64,000 nt of DNA. It comes from Atriophallophorus winterbourni. Lineage: Eukaryota; Platyhelminthes; Trematoda; Plagiorchiida; Microphallidae. The DNA lies in assembly GCA_013407085.1 (NCBI GenBank), contig JACCGJ010002824.1:22201-86200 (forward strand). The letters run 5' to 3'. This document shows, piece after piece, positions 32,621-46,300 of this stretch. A program made the translations under genes and the position numbers. Each line of letters opens with the position of its first letter. Within the stretch, counting starts at the first letter, position 1. The notes under the pieces are model-generated. The model had not been told where the DNA came from and did no database searches. It saw only the letters and a program-made list of their open reading frames with translations.

Positions 32621-32682
32621 AAATGTTTTAGGTGGAGGCAGGTCTTCGGGTGTGCCAACTCCAGAGATACCACCAAACATTT
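32621..32682. repeat. Hairpin 2 before the BEL/Pao 3' LTR
   Basis: Inverted repeat: AAATGTTT-TA-GGTGG pairs with CCACC-AAACATTT, 8 + 5 bp with a 2-nt bulge. Compared with hairpin 1, a C-G pair has become T-A on both arms, a compensated change. Confidence 0.65.
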
Positions 32683-32806
32683 GATCGTCAAGTCGCTGTC
32701 ATTGGTCGCGAGTTACACGGGTCGGGTAGCCAGTTAGAGGAGAGCCCCGCAGTTCAGTGTTTGTGTCTCAACTTGCTTTTCAGATTGGGAGAATTTCGGT
32801 GGGCGG

Positions 32807-33366
32807 TGTATGAATCCGCGTTGATGTCTTGAAAATTCCTCTTTCGGTCCAGCAAGATCAAACGAACTGGAGAAATTTGTTTCCCACCCTACTACCGTGT
32901 TCCTTATCAAGTTTTTGTGTCATAATTTTCTCGTGATATTTTTTGTTTGTTCTTTAAATTAAAAATAACATTTAAACTAAATGTTAAATCTGTGAGAGTT
33001 TTTTTCCGAACATTGTTCCTTTGTTTAACTGCACATCGGCTTCCGCACATTTTGATTTGTCCGTTACCCGTGTTTACCGTTATTGGAAAATGGTAATTTT
33101 TTGTGCTCTCAACTGAGCTGTTTGACTTCCGTTTATATGACACGTTTGGTTTGCAATAAAACCTGTATTCGATTACCGTTGAGGTTTGTTATATTTTGTT
33201 TGTTAATTGTCTTCGTCAATATAGTACAGCATAAATTGACGTATTGTTCTGATTTGGGATCGATTCGTAAACGCTCGTCATTCCCGGTATAAGAATCTCG
33301 TGGCTTGTAGCAGGCAACTAGTTTCCGTGACAGAAACTATTCCCCAGTGATGATTTGGTCGCTACA
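32807..33366 (+). repeat. BEL/Pao 3' LTR
   Basis: 560 bp. The G-rich stretch cggtgggcgg directly before it is a plausible polypurine tract. Confidence 0.9.
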
Positions 33367-34179
33367 ATCATTTAGTAGTCAGCCATTCAACCTGAAACGA
33401 TTATTTTGAGAACGTGGATTTAACCGTTAAAATTCGCTTTATAGTTTATGATAATCCATTTTCTATGGTAAAAACACTTTAAAATGTCGATTCTTTAAAC
33501 AAAAAGAATCTCGTACTATTTGAACTGCATCCATTTTATCTGTAGTTGAACATCGTGGTTCTTTGTAGGAACCCAACATAACGGTGGCATACAAGTATAT
33601 CTCTTGTTTACTACTGTACTACGGTTTCCAGGCTAACAAAACCTGATCTAACTGTCGCCACTTAATGATGGCAAACGGAGTGAATGGGTGATGATATGTG
33701 AAGGATTGGGATATGAGCACCACAATATATTAGTCTTAATAACAAGTTATTCATTTTTAAACAGCTCCGTACTAAATATTAGCTACTTGCAACATATTTA
33801 ATTATCTAATATAGTTTGTAGGAGTGAACTTAATCACACAGGAATTCAAATCAGAAGCATTTATAGGAAATGCTAAATAACACCCGTCGATAAAACACGA
33901 GATTTTGAAGCGTCCAATTGACTGACAACAACTATTGCGAACCACGTTTATTCTCGTTTTGTTTGAATTTTCAATAGAGGTTGAAACGAAACCATTCACA
34001 GACATGATCGGATAGATACTGTCAGCCGATTTGTACGATGTTTCTTTGCTTTAACATTGTATATATTTTTCAGAATAAAAATATAAAATTTGGTTCAACT
34101 AATTTTGATTTTCCCCTCCAAGAAAAAACAAGAAATTTTAATGGAATAAATATTATAATCGGTTGTATGTTGTTAATAT
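33367..34179. other. Region upstream of the MFS gene
   Basis: No coding region is recognised. It probably contains the promoter and 5' UTR of the transporter gene, but no core promoter element could be fixed. Confidence 0.3.
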
Positions 34180-34272
34180 ATGCTAGTCATGCACAAATGC
34201 TTCGACCTTCATAAATGCAATAATTTGACATCGCTATTGAGATATACTCCCACTTTTATCACATCCATCCTA

Positions 34273-34393
34273 ATGGTATGTCCCTCGAGCCTCATTGCCC
34301 AGGTCGCAAATAATAAAAATTTTGTCAACGGCATACTGACTGTTATTGGAGGTGCTATTGTGCATCTTACATTTGGACATTTTTACACATTGG
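34273..34393 (+). CDS. MFS exon 1
   Basis: It ends with the TM1 segment NGILTVIGGAIVHLTFGHFY. The donor is GTAGAT at 34394. Upstream ATGs at 34180 and 34189 are in frame. Confidence 0.75.
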
Positions 34394-37300
34394 GTAGATC
34401 TTGTTCATCTTATTTATCTTAGCAAATATGACTCCATATATCCTCAGTTATATCAAAGCACGTGTTGATGTGAACGTTAACGAGGACTTAAAAGTGTGGC
34501 TGTCAGGCATGGGCTATGGAATTCAAGGATTATCGATGCCTCTCGGTGGATTCTTGTCAAAACGTATCGATTACCGCTTTGTTGTTGCTTTGAGTTGCTT
34601 GCTCGAAAGGTACGGTAATTTCGTTTTTGTTCCTAACATTCTCTTTATAAACTTAAATTTTCTTTTCATCAAATATAATAGTCATAATAATTTATTAATT
34701 AAATATTTCAATATTGATGAAATAAGCACATATAATCAAAAAATGCATGATTTTTTTCAAATAAGACAAGTACTCATAATATTTGTCAATACGAGATTCA
34801 AAGTTCTAGAACCGTGTTTTACTCACGTTCGAACACCGTCTATCTGTGTTTTTGTGATTTTTTAAACGCTTAGCAGAAGGGTCTGAATATTAGTATTCAA
34901 GCAGGCATACAAAAATGACTGCGTTAATAATGAACATGAAAGTGGGAAAATCTTGGATTGCTTTCAAAGTAATAAATAAAATAGGACACGTGATTAACGT
35001 TCAGTCGCGTATTGCATCAACATTGCTGTAAATGTGACAGAATCAAATTTTATGCGATTTATGCTCCTTTTGAAAAGATAAACAGCTTATGCAAGATTTA
35101 ATTAGGCGCTTGTAGAATGCTCAATGTACATTTAAACTAGCCCATTTGCTATTATTTTTATTCCAGTGGTGTTGCTTCGCCCGTTTTAACAATTGTTTTG
35201 CATTGTGTTTTAGTTAACTGATTCACAGATAAATAAGTTTTATTCAAAGTTACGTTACTTTTCCTAATTATTACACAATAAATATAAGTTTATATTTTCA
35301 CAGCGGCAGTGTGGCATTGACATATTTTACAGTAAGCATTTCTTTCCCTGCGGTTATAATAACGTATGCAATCATGAATGGCGCTGGTTTGGGATTTGCT
35401 TACTCAGTTGTCTTCGAAGTAGCCAGTTCGGTACGTCTCATCATATTATATGGTTAATCATGTATAACGTCTGAAAGGTAAACACTATGTTATAAATAAT
35501 TTTGAAATATTCAAAAACCAAATGAGAAGAACAGCAATCATATACTTGTATTCTCGGTCTAGATAATATCGACACTTAAAATGATAATTTGAATAAAATA
35601 GTTGATCTCATTATGTTTTTAGCGAAAACTGTATGCACGGCAGCTCATTATATTTGGGATTTACATTTTCACAGCTGAGTTTAAACACTCAATCAAGCAA
35701 AACATACCAGGAAGAGTTATTTTCAGTTCCACTGCAAAAGCTCTAGGGACATATATAGAGATTTTCTTATGTTTGCGTTTTTGAAGCATTTGCTGAGAAT
35801 TGTTTGATCGAACTATCAAATAAAATACGATTTTTAGCAGTCATGGTACTCGAACATCAGATCTTCGCATCAACACCAATTCAAAATAAAGTTGCTGTCT
35901 ACTTATATGCGAGCATTCTAAGTTATGAGCCAATGTAAATTCTTCTCAATATGTATGGTTTTTCTATTGCAGATTGCCAAAGATTGCGGATTTAGTACTA
36001 ACTTCAACTCTAACTTCTAATGATATGTTGTATAACATATAAATTCGAATATCCCTGCAAAACTGTAACACATTCTAATTGCTAGTGATTTTATCATGTT
36101 ATATCTAAATTGATCTGAAATATAGCTGTTGTAAATAACCTATAAATAAGAGTAATTTAACATAGCTGAAGCCAAATGCAGTTTTGCGTTAAGTTTGATT
36201 TACAGCTAAGTTGCACGGTTCCTATAGACTTGATGGTATGAAAATAAGATTGTTTTTAAAAGATACGCATCGAGATTAAATCGATGTCTCGATTATCCAC
36301 TGAAATGGCACGTATATTATAACTTACCTGTTGTAGTTTATTATATATTGTGAACTATTCTACAATTTCTGTAGTGTAATAGTTCTTTCAATTCAGCATA
36401 TAATAACGATTTTGGTTTCAGTTCTTTCCGGAGAAACACGCACTTGTGATTGGAATTGTTGTCGCCGGATTTGGATTGGGCTCTCTTGCATTCACTCCCA
36501 TCCAGACCGCATATATTAACAGAGAAAATGTTAAACCTGATGAAACTACCAAGTAAAATTGAAAGTATTCGAGAAATAATGATTGCGCCAGCAATTGACC
36601 TTGTTGAAACTAAATGCAACTTTCAATTAGAATTACAAATTAGAATTACAATAATCATTAACAAAAAAAGCTTATTTGCATGCATTTCCATCTCACACCT
36701 CATGCATGCAAATGAGCATTTTTTCCCCAGAATAATGGGTTTATACCCTATCTACATGAGTGTGGGCTCATGTAATTGAACTGGTTGGTCGTACTAACCA
36801 ACAGCGGCAAATAAGCGTAACTTGTTCACTATTTTTCCACGGTTTCAGGCGCATGCGGATCCTGGTCATACTGTCCATACCTGATAAGTGCAAATAGCAC
36901 GAAACTGGTCGTGGGGTGTGTGTGTGTGATCGAAATGCATGCAAATGAACTTTATGTTTGTGGTTATGTTTTTAAACACTGTATACATGAGTGTGGGCTC
37001 ATCTGAATGATCCGGTTAGTATTACATGCCTTACCCAACAGTGTTATACAAGCGCAACTTGTTTATAATCATCATAGTTTGATGTCATGGAAGAATCGCT
37101 AAATGAAATATAGAATGCTCCGTTATTCAACTATTTTATGAACAAGTATTTTAACCTGAGGAGTGTTTGAGCTCCTATAATTATATGTCCATACATGATC
37201 CATGGTACATAAATTTTACTCCAGTTCAATCACTATGCTAATTACTGTTAGAACCCCACGGCATATATATGCAATATCTGGGATAAACTTTACATCAAAT

Positions 37301-40300
37301 AACTCACTCAGATATTATTATTATAATCGTTTTGGAAAACTGTGTAGATATTTATCATAAAATTCCGTTTTTATAAGCGTTCAAAAAATTGTGATTAAAC
37401 ACATTAGCTTATTTTTCGAGTACAATTCGGAATTTTTTCTGGATTAAGTTGTATCGAAAAATTAAATTATTATAAAATGATTAATAATTCTACGAATTCT
37501 ACAAGTGTCCAAGTATTCTTACATTTGAATAAGATCATATTGTGATTTTCCTACATGGCCGGTACAATTAATTGTGTAGTGGTTGGACGTGTTAATTCTT
37601 TGATTTAAAAGTATAATTTTTTGGTGCATATGTACCTTGACTGGTCGGATCAAGATATTTCATATTGAGGATCCACTTTTGTTAAACTAAATTGTATATT
37701 ATTAAGTCGAAACCAGCTAGATTCTACCATGATTTTAAATCTTTAACACACTCTGGTAAACTAAATTCATGTAATGAAACGAGCAGTTATTGCAGTACAT
37801 CATTATCTAAAATATTATTGTTTTTTCAGTCTGTTTTTAGATGACGCTCTGATCGACCGTGTTCCATCAACGTTTCTTATCCTGGGAGCTATTTTGGCAG
37901 GCGTTCAAGTAGTCGGTATCGCTTTGATGCGCAAGCGTCCTGAGAAACCTGTAAGTACCAGCATGTCAAGGAATCAGACGGTATCTCTATCGGTATATAT
38001 CACTACTGATTTTGTGAACTCGATTTCCTGTTCTTGTAATAAGATGAATAATTATTCATGATATTATATTCAAATTATGTCCTCATATTTTATTCAGTTT
38101 TTCATGTAAAATGTCGCTTGTGTTTATGAGGCATGCCCAAGTTTTGAAACTTCTTCCCGCAAATTGTTTAAAACATCACCTTTCTATAGAAGTGATCAAA
38201 AGGCATTAAAGCCATTAAGGGGTGATTAGCTAACTCTAATTGATTTGCAAGAAAATCTGCATAAAATGACTCGGGGTTACTGTGTAACCACACAACGTTC
38301 TAGAATATATATATATATATATATCATTATACGAATCTCCTAATGTGTTGTACAGCTACGATGTTTTCATACCATAAATTCTTGAATCTTGTTAAAATTT
38401 AGTTCAAATTATTTTGTTGAAAAGTATGGTTATAAATGGTATTTTGATTTTTTTACATAGCACGTTGAGTCAGAACAAAATGGAAATGAAATGGAACATT
38501 TAAATTCCACTCAGACGGTGAGCATTCTGTTTTACCCTTGAGAATTTATAGCATCGATTGATGCTTTGCATTTCCCGAAGCCATCCTCTCTATGGAATCG
38601 GTGTAAAATGAAATGTGACATAATTGTTTTATGTTGTTACCAAACAATTTCGAGAACATTTACACCGGTATCTAGTCATATTGGAAGAAAATTTTAAAAA
38701 CTGTTGTAATACTTACTTACTTTAATAGTTACTTAATACTCACTTGCATCTTTTTCATGCTCATGGAATGATTTATGATGTAATAATTTACAATGGGATG
38801 CATTTACTCATCATCATCATGGGCAGCATTACATCGGTATTTAGTACCGAGTGTCATACAACCATGTTAAAATAAAATCCTGATGAACGTTATACTTGAA
38901 TGCCACTGGTGCATAGGGTTCGTACAACGAACCACGATGTTCAAAGACAGAATCACATAGTGATTCGTGGTCCAGCACTCGAGTCGCTTGTAGATGACTA
39001 AAGTTATGTGTTGCTCACATCCCCCGAAATTACACTCCACTACCGGTTTCTGGCTGTTTGCCGCCATCAAGTGGAGACAGTAAGATTAGGTTCAGTGAGC
39101 CTTGAAACAGTGAATAAATGGTAAACAAGTGTATGCTTGAATGCCACTGTTGCATAGGGTTCGTACAACGAACCACGATGTTCAAACACAGAATCACGAA
39201 GTGATTCGTGATAAAGCACTTAAGGCGCTTATGGATGACCGATGAGATGTGTTGCTCACAATCAAGTGTTGTGGACGAGTAGAACTATACCTCTGTTTCC
39301 AATCTACTTTAAATGGGTAAAATTTGGAATATTGTTTTTTACATTCAGTCATGGTGTTTATCGTCACAAAGTAGAAAGTGCTCAACATGGTTTCATATTT
39401 TGGGGGGAAATGTGCATCTGACCAATTTGTGACTTTTCAATCATATATCGAATGCTCATTCCATTAAAATATTAGCATGCCACCCGAATATTCATAGGTT
39501 TCTTTCTAGTGTTCATCTTTTGTTTACCGTTCGAACGGCGTCCTTCATTTTATCCACACCTGGGAGTTTCGTTATACTCGCCTGATATTCTCACTCTGTC
39601 GTCATTGACGTCTATAAAAATTATGAAAAAAATAGCTCTAGAATAAATACACACGTTCAAAAGCGATCAACAACACTTGTATGATGTTTATTCAAGCGTT
39701 GGGTGTCCCACAGATTCGCTAAATAGAGCAGTAAGCACATCACTTAGAACAACAGATAATCATTCGGTAAAATATTGACGAAAGTGAAAGACTGATACGA
39801 GTGAAGAATATCGATTAGAACGATTATTTTCAGTATGGTGACGAAATCTCTCTTCAGGAAATTTAGCGATAAGCATTTGTTCAATGGTGGAATAACATCA
39901 AGTACATATTTTTCCGTCAAATAATTTGACATTTTCGGATTACATTCCTGTGGCATTGATTATAAGTATAACCTTGCGTGCATTTTTGTTTCTTAGTCGA
40001 TCGAAATCACAGCTAAAGAAGATGAAAAATGCAAGAGAGATTGTTCTCTAACCAACCAGGTAAGTAAGGCATTAATTTCGAAGTTGTAGCAAGCTGGTTA
40101 ATTCATGAACTGAATGCTGTTTGTCACCCCTTGAGTAAAGCTTTAACATATTTTTTAAAATCTAACTCAGGCAATCGTGTGTTCTTAATTCGAATTCAAA
40201 TTTGGATGTGGTACGGAATCTCATAAATTGTGCTCAAGTGCAAAACCATCGTTAAGTTGGCTGGTCGCAGACATCACTGATGAAATAACTTACAACACAA

Positions 40301-43300
40301 CCATACTTGAACGACATCAGGTTTTTGTCCAAGTTTTCCTTACACCGATTCTGCGCTGTTTGTTCCACCTGGAAAAGTAGGTATATCAGAACAGATTCAG
40401 TGGCCTCTAAAACACTGGCGCAAAGGCACAAAGGTTTGAGCTTTCGAATCATTTACTATTTGTATTAACACGGCCTCAGCGGTGGATTGACCGATTTCGC
40501 GACATCTTGAGTGTATAGGCTAAATGACTTTGTCCTTGCCTACACAACCCGACACCCATAGGACATTAATAGACTGGTTGATGGTATCACCAATTAGATG
40601 TAGTACGTGGAGCGCTGTTTATTTAATTGTATTCCCTGTTCTGTCTATCACACTTGGTCTGACGGGAAAAACTTACCTAAAATCTGCTCTAACCGAATGG
40701 TTGCAAATTTATTCTCATGCAAATGGCTATTAGTTCGGTCCCAAACATCTTTTGGACATAATTCTTTTCAAATTTATGTTGCTCGGGCCAATTTCATCGG
40801 TGTCGAATCCCAACTCAAAATTTTGTCTTTGACAGTTGACACTATGCAATCTAACTGGCGTTAAATGCTTATTCTGTCAATTTGCGTCTGATTATTTTTC
40901 GTAGTACTCATCTACATTTCATTCTACGGTAGTAGTTTAAAGTTACTCCTATACAAATATCAAAAATGAATTCAAAGAAATTCAAAGTGGTAATGATCCA
41001 AAATGGAAATACTTTACAGTAACCATATATTAAGAATATAGGGAATGCATAAAAAACAACACAAATGTTTTGTCAATATGGAAAGTCAGCTTGTGTATTC
41101 AAGTGCGAGGTTGGATTTGGTCAACATATACTTGTCAAGTTCAGCCTTGAACATGTTCAGGCTTGATGTACAAATGATATGTAGGGGCACAGAGTTCCAT
41201 ATAAAACAAACTCGGACAGTAAAGAAGAACCTTTGACAATTTGATCTAGCGTGTTGAATTGTTAACTTGCAGCCATGAGATCTGCTACCACGTGCTTCGT
41301 CCCGATGACTCAGGTGTTCAAGTGGGTGATTCACTGTGTGCAGAATGCTGAACAGATGGATCAAGTCACCTCTGACACGATGGTATGAAAAGTGAAATAG
41401 GTTCGAAGTTGCAATCCTCTCCTCGTATGGCCTGCTGTATAGTCCGATCATCAGTTTTGTAGCGTGGTGGTATACGCGTTGCAGCAAAGTCATGTCCTTT
41501 TGTAACCATGAGGAGCATGCTTGAACAGCGTACTCCATTGTTGGCCTTATATATGTGTTCATTATCCGTGGGAGTACCTGCTATGTGAAACTAACGAAAA
41601 TCCTTCTGGGCAGTGCTAAGTTTTGGCAGAACATTTTGTATATCATAGAACACTGCTGTGAAGACTTCAAGTTACTGCTAATACACACACCCAGGTCTTT
41701 ATCTTTCGTAACCCATGAAAGTTGCTGAGATCCCCGAGAGTAGGTATGAATTTACCGACGTTTAACATTTTGCATTTTGGCATTTTGAATGGTAGGCTGT
41801 TTCGTAAGGACCACGTATGAAGTGCTTCAAGATCTTCTAGTGGAATTTGCCAATCTTCTATGGTGCGCACACTAGTCCAAACTTTCATGTCATCCGCCAA
41901 TAAAATGATTTTGCTGCGTACGATTTCAGGTATACCGTTCGCGTAAACCAGGAAGAGTATTGGCCCCAAGACAGAGCCTTAAGATACGCCACTTATAACT
42001 TCTACTGTTTGGATAGTGCCCCATTAACTCTATGAGAAGATTGGTGTAGCAGGAGTGTATTGTCCTAAATCCGTGCTGTGCCATAGAAGGAAGCTTATTT
42101 TGTCACGAAAGTTTGATAAGTTTATTAGCTAAAAATCGAGAAATATAGAGACCACTGGCAACACTGTGACTGGACTATAGTTAGACACATCGGATCGCTT
42201 CCGGCCTTTGTATATCGGATTAATTAATCCATTTTTCCAATCAGTAACATGTTAAAAGATCAGAGAGAGTTGTGAGAATAGAACATGGGCGCATTCTTTT
42301 AAGAGGAATGCGTTATTTCATATACACCGAGCGATTTTTTGTATTTAACCTGAGTAGCCTCACCAGGACACTCTCGGGGATCACAGCGATTTCGTGTATT
42401 GTGTTAATTTGTGATCTGAATGCAGGCATAGCATAACATAAGGTAGAACACTAGAGTAAAATTGAGCGAGTTCGTTGGCTGCTTCGAGAGCAATGGATGT
42501 AATTCCAGTCGTAGTAAGTAAAGCGAAAACGCCTCTCTTTACCCTGGCCTTCCTGTTCACGATCTGGAAGAGGAGTTTAGGCTTTCGTTCAATTTTTATA
42601 TAAGATTTACATGATACTGTTCTCTATCTTCCTGGACAAGTTTAGTAACTTTGTTCCTCAACAAACGGTAGGATTACCGGGATTCAGATGTTACCTGCAG
42701 TATATGGCTTCTCCACGCACAGTTCCTCACCTTTCTCTATTTCCGTGTTCGACTCTGGATCACGAATTTGAATTCTTTTTTCAGTTTTTTGAAACATTTA
42801 GAGTGGAGTTCTATTTTTGATTGATTTTCTAAAGTATCGATGACCAGCATTGTCGGACATCAGTGTTAATCGGTGCCCAGTCGGTGACTTCTTGAAGCGC
42901 CATTGATAATGCAACCGTATCGATTATTCTTATCAATTTCTGAGCGTCACTTGCTCTTTTCGCTTCAGATATATAGTCGATAACAATGACTATATGATCA
43001 CTCCATGTGGTGCTTCAATAGGGATACCCTCAATGACATTTTCCTAGCTCCTCATAACAAGATCGTGTATGGACGGTGTGGTTGTACATCTGAAGCGAGT
43101 GCTGATTAAGATGTGGTTAAATAAAGTAATGTCAATTCAAGGTAATTCAAGGTTTTCAATGGTCCAAAAAGCAACAAGCTTAAAGACAACCATAGGATGG
43201 TGAAAATTGAAATTTAAGTGTATAAACAATATAAGAACATTGATAAAACATTATACAAGTGTTCTGGAAACGAATAATGCAATAAAAATTCGTCTAATTT

Positions 43301-46300
43301 CGTTTTAAAGTCATGCAAGCTAGTGGCGTGAGCAACGGTTGAACATTTCGTAGAATAGATGATCGAGAGAATTCACTGGTGCGATCTCGCTTGTAAATAA
43401 ATTCGGGAAATTAAAGTCAACCATTATGATGACATTGTTGTAATATCTGGAAACAACCAGCGGAGTTTCCGTCTGCTGACAGTGGTCGGTAAATCCCACC
43501 AACAACACAATTTTCACATGTTGCTTATTCAAGTGAACACCATAGTGCGTCTTCCAATATCAAATCGTTTTCTGTGATTTCTCTGAACCTGAGATGTTGG
43601 TCATAGTAAATAGCAACACCTCCTGCTCAACGGGCCATACGATCACGATGGAAAAGAAAAATGTTTGGAATGAAAATGTCCCTATTCGGCTAATTGCTGA
43701 TTGAACCAGGTTTCCGTTACGGCTATCAGGAGAGGTGAAGCTCGATTACCTCGGGTAATTTATTTGTCTAGCATTGTGCGTTTGTGTACCAACATTTAAT
43801 GTTTGATCTGGGTACAAGTGTTGGAAGATGAGTCTTTGAGCAGATAATTTAAGAACGTGTCAAAGAAGGCAGACTCATGTTAATTGGTATATTACATCGC
43901 CGACTTCTGTTTTTTGGAGCAGGATTCTGGGCATCACTGTGCTCAGTACCAACAGGTCCGGCATTTCCATGATGGAGTCGGTTTTCAGGTGTTTACTGAT
44001 AATTTTAATCTCTCGTGGAAGTTTGTATCGATACTGGTTCCAATTGTTGAGCACGGTGTCCACCATACTGGTGGTCAAAAGTGTCAGTTTAAGGGGTCGT
44101 GGATCATTACCTTTGTAATTCGGTGAATTCGGGATTCGGAAATTAACGATAACCGCTGCATTGCTGGTTTGAAAAGCACTACTAATAAATCTCCACTGTT
44201 GTATCTCGTGGTTAGATTTACACTGTGTATCTTAACCGGTGGCATCTTCTGAGACATTTAAGAGAATAAGGGTGCGCTTGTTGCGATCGTTTGTTTGTTT
44301 TGATTCCCTTCCGGGGGGCTATTTTACCCGCTCTGACCAGGGCACATCAACAAATATACGAGATGTATTTTCTTTGCCGCCTCATGGCAAGTATGTCGAT
44401 AGAAGTGTATCTTCTAACTCCTTCTCATTTCGCATTACAACCTTGAGCAATCACGGATTATCTTGGTGCAGCGATTTGGGAAGACGACTCAAGCTAATCA
44501 ACGAAATCGGATGGTTGGCTTTTAGATTCATCCGAGTGCACAGTTTTAACCATTCAGTAAAAAGCCTGTTTTCGGATTTTTGTGACTTGTCATTTTTGAT
44601 TTTCATATCTCAGTTATATGGTTGTTCGTTCTTCCAAGACAGGAGACGGATAAACGTTTCTATGCGCTCGCAATGTGATAATAAAATCTTCAAAATATTA
44701 ATAAAATGTTACTAATTAATGTTGCACATTACTGGTCCCTACTACAAAATTTGTAGTCACACGCATTACTGTTTGTGGCTCACTAGTAGCCATTTTCAGT
44801 TATGCATCCTTAGTGCATTATTGTTGCGATGGCCAACAAGGCGTAATCGCTTACTTGCAGCAATCGCATCGCTTTCCGTTGTTGATATTTTTCTAATCTT
44901 GTCGATCAGTGACTTAGACTAATCTCCACACCATACGCAAAATATCTTCAAATTGACAATCTATCACATTGGACTGAGTACTTATAAGAAAGCTTTTTTA
45001 TCTTATTCCACAATGCTTCACATTCATTTTAGAGAAATGGTTTCATCAAATTCACAAAGTCGGGCAAAAAAGTCACAATTTGCAGCACAGATGCGGTAAG
45101 CATTGCAACTGGTTATTTTCAAACAAAATCAACGGTTTATGTGTCACCTCACGAGCTGTGAGCACTGAATCTCATTGGATTTTCTATAGTCTCCTGTTAA
45201 ATTGAAAGTTGCTTCGATTACTCGCGAGCCAATTTCTATAAATCGGATTCTTATTGAGATATATCCCGTATCACATCTTCCAGACCTTCGTCTGTATTTT
45301 ATTGTGCTCCATTAGACTACATTGTGTTTGTTTTATGAAACCGTGACAATCCTGGCTCTCGTAGTTTTCATTTCCAAAATGCCACTCCACTGAGTGTTAC
45401 AATTCCATGACCGACGAAAGGACTATCATGTAAGTAAGCCCTAAACCTCAGCTCCCAATATTCGCGTGATGGTATTTCGACTAGGGAAACCGAAAAATCT
45501 CATGATTGAATAAACCTAGCTTGCGTGGATGTGAGCAACACAACAGATTGCGCCGATTATTATGCATCGCCAATATAACGCATCATTTGTCTCAAAAATG
45601 TTGATATGAAAAAAGGTTTTCCGACATCTCGATTCATGTTCCCCTAATAAAGGAATGAAATATCCGTATTGATTTTCCAACACAAACATCCCACTGTCGG
45701 TTTCGTGCTGTTGTTTGCATGCATGATGTAAGCACAACATGAAACCGGTCTTGATTTATTTTGATCGAGCCCATCAATTCAATTGTATCTTTATATGTTT
45801 TCAGGTGATTAAACCGGTTGATCCTGTCGATTTGATCAACCATTGGTTTTTGATTGTCAAATGAGGAAATTTACTGTGAATTAAAATGGTTACTTAAGGG
45901 CTTGAACAAAGTGAATCTGATAAAAAGTCGTGAACTCAGACATGATAAAAAGTTGCTCTTTGTCGCGAAAGAAAAGAATCACAATTAAAGCGCTTCTAAT
46001 CACATTTTGTAGAATAATATTGTCCTTATATAAGGGAGACATTCGGCGTCTCTAGTTATTTGACAACCAAAGTCTCCGCAACATCTCCGAAGTTATCATT
46101 TACCGTCACCTACGCACATATGGTGTAGGCTCCTCTTTCCACTTTGTTTGTACTTATTTTTTATACAATCCATAGCTGTTTAAGTCCGACCATTCCCCGT
46201 CTTTTAGGATGTTACATCTTTCATTGTTGTAAGGCACTTAAGCATTCGGTATATGCTGCTGGTGTAATGTCTGATGATGATGATGATGATGATGGGTATG

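Larger units (their letters stand above)
28875..33366 (+). mobile_element. BEL/Pao LTR retrotransposon, internally deleted
   Basis: LTRs at 28875-29431 (557 bp) and 32807-33366 (560 bp) start TGTATGAATCC and end GCTACA. By eye they are roughly 95% identical with several small indels, older than the Gypsy element. The flanking 5-mers ATCAA and ATCAT look like an imperfect target duplication. Between the LTRs lie gag, a zinc-knuckle region, an aspartic protease and the N-terminal part of a BEL/Pao RT. The rest of RT, RNase H and integrase are missing and replaced by a repeat-rich stretch with two hairpins. Stops and frameshifts occur in every gene, so it cannot move on its own. Confidence 0.9.

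Noticed and set aside
44239..44715. 158-codon frame as a gene or transporter exon
   Set aside because: No domain, no splice borders in phase, and no membrane pattern fitting the transporter. It lies just beyond a LINE remnant.
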